The notes under the pieces are model-generated. The model saw nothing but the letters and a program-made list of their open reading frames with translations. It did not search any database and was not told where the DNA came from. Positions 5,893 to 11,286 of a stretch of DNA of 13,529 bases are shown piece by piece (the first letter of the stretch is position 1; each line of letters starts with the position of its first letter). This stretch comes from Patescibacteria group bacterium. Lineage in GTDB: Bacteria > Patescibacteriota > Microgenomatia > UBA12405 > JAHJSD01. The stretch covers positions 1 through 13,529 of the forward strand of contig JAHJSD010000088.1 in assembly GCA_018830585.1 (NCBI GenBank), read 5' to 3'. The translations under genes were made by a program, and so were the position numbers.

Positions 5893-8268
5893 CTACAAGG
5901 CAAACTCGCTGTTTTTCCATCTTTCCGGCCAGAGAAAGCCATGGGCAGTTTCTGCCACTGATTCTCCCTTTGGGGTTTTGGGCAGAAACATCGACTGATC
6001 CGCATGGCCGAAAGATTGTTCTCTTTTCAACTGCATTGCCGGGTCTTGAGCCTCTTTCAGTTCCCGACCGACCCTTTCCGGCAGAATGTGGTAAAACATC
6101 AGATTATATTTTTCCAAAGCCGGGCTAAAACCCGGATAATCCAAGGTCGCCTGGGCTGAAACCGGCACATCCTGGCTTTCTTGGTAAACGGGGTTGCCCT
6201 CTTCGTCCTGGGAAACCAAAAAATCAATTGCCCGGTTGATAAATTCGATAATAATTTCAAAAATGCTTCTGATCCGGACTGTCGAAGTGGCCAGATAGTC
6301 TTGTCTGACCCTGTCGCCACATGTGTTTACCGGCATGGCTAACTGGGCATCAAGTCCGGCTAATTCCCTCTGTGGAATCCAGTTGTTGGCGTAAGAAAAA
6401 TCGGTTCTCCTGTTTTCCCTATCATTGCCGAATCCGGAAGCGTCAACTACTCCGCCGCCGTAACCCAGCTCGCCCACTTCGGTTCTTTCCTGAATAGTGG
6501 CGGTAAACCTCAACGAGCTGGCGGCATGAGCAGGCAGTCTTTCCCAAAGTTCGTTGGCAATAATATGGGGCAGAAAAGCCAATAACTCTCCGGAGGCTCC
6601 AGACGTTTGGCCGAGGATACTGTTTGGGGAAATCCTGCCGGTTTGAAACCGGTCCGCTCCGTAGAGCCGGTCGCACATTTCAATCACTTCTGCCGGAAAG
6701 GGCAGGAACTCTATTCTTAATCCCGGAGCGATTGCTTTATAAGTTTGGGTTTCGTTCATACAGGCCAATTCACTGGCGTAAACCGGCCGGTCTCCCGAGG
6801 CGCAGGAAGCGGTAGCCGAAGTTACCGGCGCGGCGTAAACCCTGCCTCCTTCCGGAACAAAGGCGCAGGCGATAATAAAATCCGCTCCTTGACTGTCGTC
6901 GTAGTGAGCCGTCACTGCCTGAATCATTACCCCGTCTCTTCTAGCCCCGAGGGTTCTGCCAAGAAGTCCTCTGTTGGCTGAGCCTAAATCAAAGCCGTTG
7001 ACTACCGGGGAAATGTTTAAGGGAATATTTGATTCCGGTCTCTTGGCCAAAGCGAAAAAGAAATTGGCGATCGGCAAGGGCACTCCGTTTTGATTCCAGT
7101 CCTCGTTCAAATCAGCGGTATACCGGCCGTTGATTATCTCCTGTCCCTCAGGATTGGTTTGCGGATTAACAACGGTAACCGAGCTTCTTAAATCATACTG
7201 GCAGGTATCTCCGAATTCCGGCAGACTGACCGGAACGTTGCACCCTTGCTGTAGATTCGGGGCGTAATAGCAGTCAACATTGGGGTTAAAAGGCAGACAC
7301 TCCCCGTCCGGACCCAAAGGGATTTCCGGGCAAAGCGAGGCCCGGCCCAAGCCGGATTGAAGATAGCCGGCGCCGTTGTTTAATTCCCCGCAGGTAGCGC
7401 AGTCCGGCTGTTCTCCGCGCAAAGCCTGGCGGACGCATTCCGCCTCCGGAGCCCAAAGGTTCCAGCCGGTATAGCCGCTGTCTCCCGGGGCGCGGTCAAA
7501 TAAAGCCCAGCCGCGCGCTTGACCGCTGGCTTGCCAGACAGGCACCGCCTGGTTATAAAAAAGACAAAGTAAATTGGGAATATAGGCGGCAACGCCGCCG
7601 CTTAAGGCGCCGGATTCGGTAATCACGATTGGCAATCCGGAAACTCCCCACTGGGCCAACTCGCCTTGATAGCTGGTGATGTTTTGCTCTCCGTATATAT
7701 GATAAGAAACAGCCTCAAAAGAAAACCGGTTAAAAAAGTTTTTGCTGAGCAGGTTTTGGATTAAAGCGTCATGGTTAGAATGCAAAGTATCAAAAGCCGG
7801 GGTCATCAGCCTTACTTGCGGGTTAGCGTCTAAATAAGGTTGCAGAGCTTGTAAAAAGGCGATCATCCTGTTAGCGCATTGGTCAACCGATAAACCGCCG
7901 CACTCTGCCGGATGCTCCGGCTCGTTCCAGGGTTCAAAATAAAAAGTTCTGCTGACCCGGCTGAAAAAACTGCCCCATCTTTGGGCAGCGACGGCAGGGT
8001 TGTTGAGCATGTCCCGGCCGATGCTTAACCAGGCGGCATGACCGCGGACAACCCAATTAAAAGAATAAGAATTAACTACGTTGATCAGAGTGGCGTTTTC
8101 CGGTTCACCGGTGACTACTACCCAGGCGTTAGCGCCGAACTCATTGATAACATTTTGCAGCGTTTGGCCGTCGTAGCCTTCGATAATGTTCACCTGGGCG
8201 GAGACTCTACCGCAGGAGAAAACAGTTAGAAGAAGAAAAACCGAAACAGTCAAAAAAAACTTTTTCAT
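5893..8268 (-). CDS. Secreted protein with GH-A-clan-like glycosidase barrel and large unknown C-terminus
   Basis: This 791-residue protein is exported. Residues 1-24 are a signal peptide (MKK, hydrophobic core, VSA cleavage before Q25); C19 is a poor lipobox candidate. Residues about 26-285 read as a TIM-barrel glycoside hydrolase of clan GH-A type. WNEP at 114-117 supplies the acid/base candidate E116, and ITES at 216-219 supplies the nucleophile candidate E218. SYHIY (188-192) and GWALFD (253-258) fit barrel-strand ends. Residues 286-360 hold eight cysteines, likely disulfides. The C-terminal 430 residues are unfamiliar: a mixed region, an amphipathic or membrane-prone helix at 667-685 (IFEIIIEFI), and a polar tail ending at 791. 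The substrate cannot be read from sequence, and a binding-only pseudoenzyme is possible. Its position directly upstream of the VirB6-like gene on the same strand suggests a surface part of that apparatus, by inference. The start is an ATG without a Shine-Dalgarno. Confidence 0.75.
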   Translation of the reverse strand: MKKFFLTVSVFLLLTVFSCGRVSAQVNIIEGYDGQTLQNVINEFGANAWVVVTGEPENATLINVVNSYSFNWVVRGHAAWLSIGRDMLNNPAVAAQRWGSFFSRVSRTFYFEPWNEPEHPAECGGLSVDQCANRMIAFLQALQPYLDANPQVRLMTPAFDTLHSNHDALIQNLLSKNFFNRFSFEAVSYHIYGEQNITSYQGELAQWGVSGLPIVITESGALSGGVAAYIPNLLCLFYNQAVPVWQASGQARGWALFDRAPGDSGYTGWNLWAPEAECVRQALRGEQPDCATCGELNNGAGYLQSGLGRASLCPEIPLGPDGECLPFNPNVDCYYAPNLQQGCNVPVSLPEFGDTCQYDLRSSVTVVNPQTNPEGQEIINGRYTADLNEDWNQNGVPLPIANFFFALAKRPESNIPLNISPVVNGFDLGSANRGLLGRTLGARRDGVMIQAVTAHYDDSQGADFIIACAFVPEGGRVYAAPVTSATASCASGDRPVYASELACMNETQTYKAIAPGLRIEFLPFPAEVIEMCDRLYGADRFQTGRISPNSILGQTSGASGELLAFLPHIIANELWERLPAHAASSLRFTATIQERTEVGELGYGGGVVDASGFGNDRENRRTDFSYANNWIPQRELAGLDAQLAMPVNTCGDRVRQDYLATSTVRIRSIFEIIIEFINRAIDFLVSQDEEGNPVYQESQDVPVSAQATLDYPGFSPALEKYNLMFYHILPERVGRELKEAQDPAMQLKREQSFGHADQSMFLPKTPKGESVAETAHGFLWPERWKNSEFAL

Positions 8269-8381
8269 TTTTTTATTGGCGCTTTTTCTAAACTATCCTT
8301 GTTTGGTCTTAGGGCTACCTGAGTTTGGGACTTCCTTTCCTACCCAAAAAGGGTTTTAAAAAGCCGCGGCGCTATATTATA
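8269..8381 (-). promoter_or_regulatory. Candidate promoter (-10 TATAAT at 8376-8381) and possibly structured leader of GH-like gene
   Basis: On the minus strand a perfect TATAAT sits at 8376-8381, but the -35 region is poor. It would give a leader of about 100 bases, the longest in the window. That leader holds a small hairpin (ACCC-T5-GGGT, about 8341-8354) and further short complementary words (GTCCC, GGTAGCCC, AAGACC), then an A-rich stretch up to the ATG. No known riboswitch was recognised. A closer promoter cannot be excluded. Confidence 0.4.
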
Positions 8382-8431
8382 CACAGCTTAACAAGAGAGA
8401 CCTGCGAAGTAAACCCCCCGAATTATTTATT

Positions 8432-8456
8432 CATTTATCATTTGTCATTAATCATT
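8432..8456 (-). repeat. AT-rich 25-mer, copy 2 (inverted relative to 213-237)
   Basis: The reverse complement of this stretch matches 213-237 at 24 of 25 bases. It begins the second repeat block (8383-9090). It is followed by degenerate words (GTTAAGCATTAGGGACC, GGAATTAGG) of a type that reappears, more loosely, at 13340-13390. Confidence 0.7.
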
Positions 8457-8504
8457 GGGGGTTAAGCATTAGGGACCAGGAATTAGGAAAACAGACCAAA
8501 GCCC

Positions 8505-8553
8505 TTTATCTTTTGAGCCCTTCGATAAACTCAGGGTAAACTCGAGTCGAGAA
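8505..8553 (+). repeat. 49-bp direct repeat, copy 1
   Basis: This stretch is identical to 8919-8967 at 48 of 49 bases (T8514 against C8928). It contains CCCTTCGATAAACTCAGGG, whose ends (CCCT/AGGG) can pair, and the palindrome ACTCGAGT. The spacing between copies is 414 bases. Confidence 0.9.
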
Positions 8554-8588
8554 CTTCCTGTCCTCTAATTTTTAGCTTTTCGCTTTCT

Positions 8589-8810
8589 CGTCATTCTGAC
8601 CCTGAGGCTTTGTTGAAGGGTCACGATCCTGAGCAGTTCGACACGCTCACTATTAAAACTTGTCGAAGGAGAAGAATCCCCTCACCCCCCCGTCATTCTG
8701 AGCGTAGCCCTGTACCAGCCGGTACAGGGCGTAGCGAAGAATCCCCTTGGAATGGCAACTTGTTCAATCTCGACGGGATCCTTCGTCGTCGGAACTCCCT
8801 CAGGATGACG
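8589..8810. repeat. Compound GTCATYCTGA palindromic element
   Basis: CGTCATTCTGA occurs at 8589-8599 and again at 8691-8701. The opposite end, TCAGGATGACG, lies at 8800-8810. The right unit (8691-8810) is a complete element of about 120 bp with 10 of 11 pairing ends. It has an inner perfect hairpin CCCTGTACC/GGTACAGGG (8708-8716 and 8721-8729, loop AGCC) and a longer-range pair CGAAGAATCCCC/GGGATCCTTCG. The left part (8589-8690) looks like a half or rearranged copy. It shares its ends and core words with 70-180. No transposase is present. Confidence 0.75.
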
Positions 8811-8840
8811 GAGGGGAGAGAACCCCTTGTTTTGGCGGTT

Positions 8841-8877
8841 CACCCCCGGGGTGAGATCTGCAGACACCCCGGGGGTG
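8841..8877. repeat. Perfect 13-bp GC-rich inverted repeat
   Basis: CACCCCCGGGGTG (8841-8853) and CACCCCGGGGGTG (8865-8877) are exact reverse complements around an 11-base loop that itself contains TCTGCAGA. Each arm is also close to self-palindromic. It shares CACCCCGGGGG with 2-12. No T-tract follows it, so a repeat is more likely than a classical terminator. Confidence 0.8.
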
Positions 8878-8918
8878 GTTGGCCTGGTTGGCTGACAAAC
8901 CATTTAGTAATATTGATT

Positions 8919-8967
8919 TTTATCTTTCGAGCCCTTCGATAAACTCAGGGTAAACTCGAGTCGAGAA
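8919..8967 (+). repeat. 49-bp direct repeat, copy 2
   Basis: This is the second copy of 8505-8553 with one mismatch. The two copies bracket the palindromic elements at 8589-8877, an arrangement that could arise from insertion or duplication. Confidence 0.9.
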
Positions 8968-8978
8968 GTTTTTCCAAC

Positions 8979-9029
8979 AACCTGCCTGCTCGCCTCGTTG
9001 AGCGGTCGAAGCGGGCCGGCAGGCAGGTT
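8979..9029 (-). terminator. 11-bp perfect inverted repeat beyond pilin operon; possible terminator
   Basis: AACCTGCCTGC (8979-8989) pairs exactly with GCAGGCAGGTT (9019-9029). The 29-base loop contains GCGGTCGAAGCGG. It is the first strong hairpin downstream of the last pilin gene, about 65 bases past the stop codon. On that strand only a weak T-containing stretch follows (TTGTTGG), so intrinsic termination is uncertain. A related CCTGCC/GGCAGGCAGG sequence occurs at 22-41. Confidence 0.45.
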
Positions 9030-9087
9030 TAACAATATAGCATGTAACCGTTTAGCAGTTTAACAATGTAGCAATATGGCAATTTAG
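9028..9087. repeat. Degenerate tandem repeat of about 8 bases, AT-rich
   Basis: The stretch reads as imperfect units of 7 to 9 bases: TTTAACA, ATATAGCA, TGTAACCG, TTTAGCAG, TTTAACA, ATGTAGCA, ATATGGCA, ATTTAG. The loose consensus is ATNTAGCA. It fills the space between the stop codon of the last pilin gene and the hairpin at 8979-9029. Slippage-type filler is the simplest explanation. No promoter or gene is evident. Confidence 0.65.
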
Positions 9088-9092
9088 TTTTT

Positions 9093-9458
9093 TTACGGTC
9101 TCGGCACGGTAAACTCCGTCACCCGAGCGCCAGTGACCGTCTCGATCAGAAGCAATATAAACCAGGCGCCGATGATCAAAGCGATCCCTGCGAAGGCTAA
9201 AGTAAGAGTTGTTCTGGCTGCCTGGATTTTGCTCTTTTCCCCTCCGGAGAAAATCAAATTAAACCCGCCGATAACGATCATCACTCCAAAAGCCAGCCCG
9301 GCCAAAGAAGTAATCACCCCCAAAACATTGCGGAACAAACACTCGATTCCCTGGATTGTGGCCACATCTCCGTCAAAAACACAATCTCCAGACCAAACCT
9401 GGGGGTCGGCCGCAAACACCGCCCCCCAGCAGTTAATTTTTCCAAGTAATCTTCTCAC
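9093..9458 (-). CDS. T4SS_pilin-like protein, paralog 6 (last in operon)
   Basis: This 121-residue pilin-like membrane protein is the sixth and last of the array. TM1 spans about 45-67 and TM2 about 87-107. Between them is the family loop GGFNLIFSGGEKSKIQAA (64-81), where Glu replaces the Asp seen in most paralogs. The N-terminal region differs from the others: two cysteines (C26, C40) within GDCVFDGDVATIQGIEC could form a disulfide outside the cell, and a third (C10) lies near the start. The tail TEFTVP (114-119) matches the short C-terminal motif of paralogs 4 and 5. The GTG start at 9458 is supported by AAGGA overlapping the upstream stop codon, 8 bases before the GTG. The gap to the previous gene is 11 bases. 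It is the best match to the two-helix CPR pilin pattern but could be a minor pilin. Confidence 0.78.
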   Translation of the reverse strand: MRRLLGKINCWGAVFAADPQVWSGDCVFDGDVATIQGIECLFRNVLGVITSLAGLAFGVMIVIGGFNLIFSGGEKSKIQAARTTLTLAFAGIALIIGAWFILLLIETVTGARVTEFTVPRP

Positions 9459-9466
9459 TTTTATAA

Positions 9467-9471
9467 TCCTT
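9467..9471 (-). promoter_or_regulatory. Shine-Dalgarno AAGGA for paralog 6
   Basis: AAGGA overlaps the TAA of paralog 5 and lies 8 bases before the GTG at 9458. It supports this start codon and translational coupling of the two genes. Confidence 0.55.
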
Positions 9472-9808
9472 AGGTAAAAGTAGGAATCGTCAGGTTTAGC
9501 AGCTCGACCCCGAACATGGTACCTACCAGTTGGATAATCGCCCAGGCGACGAAAATAATTGCCAAACCGATCAAAGCGTGAGTGATTTGGTTTCGCGCCC
9601 CTTCAACCTCCGCTTTGTCTCCTCTGGAGGTGATCCATCTGACTCCTCCTAAAACCAAAATGAAGAAGAAAACCAAAACTACGATTACCAAAAGCAGTCT
9701 TACCAGACCGCTGATTACTCCTTCTATGGTTAAACCTCCCAAAGCGCTGAAGGTATCTTGCGGCGCCAGTTTGATTTGAGCAGATGCTGCTTTAATAAGT
9801 TCTCTCAT
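9470..9808 (-). CDS. T4SS_pilin-like protein, paralog 5
   Basis: This 112-residue protein has two hydrophobic helices (about 34-55 and 77-99) around the conserved loop GGVRWITSRGDKAEVEGAR (54-72). The loop carries the [AG]G-x-x-[FW]-I-x-S-x-G-D signature shared across the array. No signal peptide is evident. The N-terminus (MRELIKAASAQIKLAPQ) is amphipathic and contains ASA-Q and LAPQ, which may be processing sites. The C-terminus LNLTIPTFT matches paralogs 4 and 6. The ATG at 9808 is preferred over a GTG two codons upstream because GAGGGGG lies at the right distance only for the ATG. A 54-base gap separates it from paralog 4, the largest in the operon. By family it would be a pilus-type subunit or a small membrane component of a T4SS-like apparatus. 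Confidence 0.8.
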   Translation of the reverse strand: MRELIKAASAQIKLAPQDTFSALGGLTIEGVISGLVRLLLVIVVLVFFFILVLGGVRWITSRGDKAEVEGARNQITHALIGLAIIFVAWAIIQLVGTMFGVELLNLTIPTFT

Positions 9809-9813
9809 GGTCA

Positions 9814-9820
9814 CCCCCTC
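9814..9820 (-). promoter_or_regulatory. Shine-Dalgarno GAGGGGG for paralog 5
   Basis: On the minus strand GAGGGGG is followed by TGACC and the ATG at 9808, a spacing of 5 bases. The GTG at 9814 would overlap this element, so it is not a workable start. This is the strongest Shine-Dalgarno in the window. Confidence 0.7.
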
Positions 9821-9862
9821 TCATAATAAAAATCATTAAATAACCTGCTTTAGGTTTTAATT

Positions 9863-10201
9863 CTACAACGTCGGCAGAGTAATCCGCAAATTTTCCAGCC
9901 CGGCAATACCCAAAGACGTGCCGATTAGCTTGGCGATTAGGAAAACTGAGAACACCACCAAAATACCGATGAAGTTATGGCTGATCTTTCTCCTGACCGT
10001 TTCAATCTGGGCTTTGTCTCCCTGGCTTTGGATCCAGTTTAAGCCGGCTAAGACCAAATTGATCAGGAAAAAGATCAGGGCGATTATAATCAGCCAGGTA
10101 AACAAAAAAGGCAGGGCCCGGCTTAAGAAAGCGCTCCCGGTTAGTCCGCCTATGGTAGCATTCAAGGCGGGATTGGTTAATGATTGGGCATAAACCGGCA
10201 T
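9863..10201 (-). CDS. T4SS_pilin-like protein, paralog 4
   Basis: This 112-residue protein has hydrophobic helices at about 31-53 and 76-97, with the loop AGLNWIQSQGDKAQIETVRRK (52-72) between them. The N-terminus begins MPVYAQS, which looks like the end of a signal peptide (YAQ) with its hydrophobic part missing. No in-frame upstream extension exists, because a stop codon lies three codons before the ATG. The C-terminus LRITLPTL matches the T-[LIV]-P tail of paralogs 5 and 6. The ATG is one base after the TAA of paralog 3 and has no Shine-Dalgarno, so translation is probably coupled. The role is inferred from the family: a membrane-embedded pilin-like subunit. The truncated leader may mean N-terminal processing differs from paralogs 2 and 3. 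Confidence 0.8.
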   Translation of the reverse strand: MPVYAQSLTNPALNATIGGLTGSAFLSRALPFLFTWLIIIALIFFLINLVLAGLNWIQSQGDKAQIETVRRKISHNFIGILVVFSVFLIAKLIGTSLGIAGLENLRITLPTL

Positions 10202-10202
10202 T

Positions 10203-10583
10203 TTACGGGGTTAAATTATTAATTTGTTCAACGATGTTTAAAAACTCAACGCCCAACAGTTCGCCGATCAGCGAAAGCAGGAAAATTGCGCTGACAACCA
10301 CGGCAATGCCGATAAAGGCGTTAGTAATCTGTCTTTGAGCATCTTTGATTTTCTGGGCGTCGCCTTGAGAGCTGATAAAGTTGTACCCGGCAAGGATCAG
10401 CTGGATGATAAACCAGATCCCGCCGCAAATAGTTAAAAATCCCAGCAAATTGGAAACAATCGTATTTAAAATCCCGGCCGGATCGCCGCCGCCTTCAAGG
10501 CCTAAAGGGCCGATACCGCTGATATCCCCCAAAGGTTGCGGATTTTGAGCCAGAACCGGTTTGACAATCAAATTACGGACCAT
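10203..10583 (-). CDS. T4SS_pilin-like protein, paralog 3
   Basis: This 126-residue protein has a short leader-like N-terminus with VLAQ at 10-13, a Gly/Pro-rich linker (14-37), TM1 at about 45-66 and TM2 at about 88-110. The loop AGYNFISSQGDAQKIKDAQR (65-84) is the clearest version of the array signature and closely matches the CPR T4SS_pilin pattern. The tail has LNI, then NNLTP. Its ATG overlaps the end of paralog 2 by 11 bases, with no clear Shine-Dalgarno, so translational coupling is likely. The putative cleavage after VLA would leave an N-terminal Gln on the mature protein. It is probably a subunit of a T4SS-like pilus or conduit, as judged by family. Confidence 0.82.
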   Translation of the reverse strand: MVRNLIVKPVLAQNPQPLGDISGIGPLGLEGGGDPAGILNTIVSNLLGFLTICGGIWFIIQLILAGYNFISSQGDAQKIKDAQRQITNAFIGIAVVVSAIFLLSLIGELLGVEFLNIVEQINNLTP

Positions 10584-10932
10584 AAATTACCGGTGACAGA
10601 ATAGAATAACCGCTGCCGAATATTATTCGTCCGAAAATCGCCGCGATAGTAAAAGAGCCGGCAACTATTAAAAGTCCCAAGCCTGTCTGCCAGATTTTAT
10701 TCCAGGCCTTGGCTACTTTTTGGCTGTCTCCCCCGGCGCTGATAAATTCATATCCGGCCATAATTAAATTAAAAACCGCGTAAATCCCGCCGGCGACGAT
10801 CAAAAGTTTAAGAACATTGCTGATAAAGGTAACCAATCCGGCGGCACCACCCGACACCCCCGGGGGCGGGTTAACCGTACCGAAAAATTGGGCAAAAGCC
10901 GGTTTAAAAACCAGGGCTGAGAATTTGGGCAC
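10573..10932 (-). CDS. T4SS_pilin-like protein, paralog 2
   Basis: This 119-residue protein has a leader-like N-terminus ending PAFAQ (11-15), a Pro/Gly-rich linker (20-31), TM1 at about 38-60 and TM2 at about 82-106. The loop AGYEFISAGGDSQKVAKAW (59-77) carries the array signature. The C-terminus ILSPVIYGP shares ILSP with paralog 1 and differs from the tails of paralogs 3-6. It starts with GTG inside the end of paralog 1 (29-base overlap). GAGGT about 8 bases upstream of the GTG supports this start. Its linker is encoded by a CCCCGGGGG-containing stretch that resembles the intergenic palindromes, although it stays in frame. It is likely a pilin or minor pilin. Confidence 0.8.
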   Translation of the reverse strand: MPKFSALVFKPAFAQFFGTVNPPPGVSGGAAGLVTFISNVLKLLIVAGGIYAVFNLIMAGYEFISAGGDSQKVAKAWNKIWQTGLGLLIVAGSFTIAAIFGRIIFGSGYSILSPVIYGP

Positions 10933-11230
10933 CGGTGAGTACCTCGATAATTTGAATAATAAAATAACTTAAAACAATTACTGAAAAACCTATAATTGCC
11001 ATAGTTAGCGTTTTTTGTCCTTGCTGGATCTGGGCGCTGTTTTGGCTTCCTGCTCCGATGATAAAGTTTATTCCTCCGAAAATCAACAGCAGGATTAAAA
11101 CTATCCCTACTAAGCCGTAAACATTAAAAATAATCGTTGAGAACAAATTGCCGAATGAAGGGAAGACGGAGCGGATTCCTCCGCTTCTTAAGGAAAATTC
11201 CTGGCCGATATCAAAAGCAAAAACCTTCAT
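10904..11230 (-). CDS. T4SS_pilin-like protein, paralog 1 (first in operon, divergent)
   Basis: This 108-residue protein opens the operon. It has two hydrophobic helices (about 33-58 and 75-98) and the same overall plan, but the loop is atypical: GGINFIIGAGSQNSAQIQQGQK (52-73) keeps GG-x-x-F-I but lacks the S-x-G-D core. It has no leader and no AxA-Q site; the N-terminus (MKVFAFDIGQEF) is only mildly hydrophobic. The tail ILSPGF matches paralog 2. The ATG at 11230 lies 6 bases after a -10 box (TATTCT), which suggests a leaderless operon mRNA. The role is inferred from position and fold. It may be an accessory membrane subunit rather than the pilus polymer. Confidence 0.75.
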   Translation of the reverse strand: MKVFAFDIGQEFSLRSGGIRSVFPSFGNLFSTIIFNVYGLVGIVLILLLIFGGINFIIGAGSQNSAQIQQGQKTLTMAIIGFSVIVLSYFIIQIIEVLTGAQILSPGF

Positions 11231-11236
11231 CAGTTT

Positions 11237-11265
11237 AGAATATCAAAATTTGGCAGATAAGTAAA
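11237..11265 (-). promoter_or_regulatory. Promoter of the six-gene pilin operon
   Basis: On the minus strand TTTACT (11260-11265) and TATTCT (11237-11242) are 17 bases apart (4 of 6 and 5 of 6 matches to consensus). AAACTG and then ATG follow, so the predicted transcription start falls on the start codon at 11230. No Shine-Dalgarno is present. Confidence 0.55.
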
Positions 11266-11286
11266 TTGCTGTTATAAAATAGAGCC

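Noticed and set aside
5823..6128. Open frame of 101 codons antisense to the GH-like gene
   Set aside because: It overlaps the coding strand of a long gene with a signal peptide and motifs, and has no promoter or ribosome site of its own.
8610..8942. Open frame of 110 codons on the plus strand
   Set aside because: It lies wholly across palindromic repeats, has an Arg/Pro/Gly-rich translation dictated by those repeats, and has no start signals.
9133..9477. Open frames on the plus strand opposite the pilin genes (also 9582-9779 and 9918-10193)
   Set aside because: They are antisense to genes with clear family signatures. Their Lys/Pro/Ile/Thr-rich translations are typical of reading the opposite strand of membrane-protein genes.
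10850..10870. CCCCGGGGG word inside paralog 2, like the intergenic palindromes
   Set aside because: It encodes a Pro/Gly linker in frame and lacks the inverted partner arm, so chance codon choice is enough to explain it.
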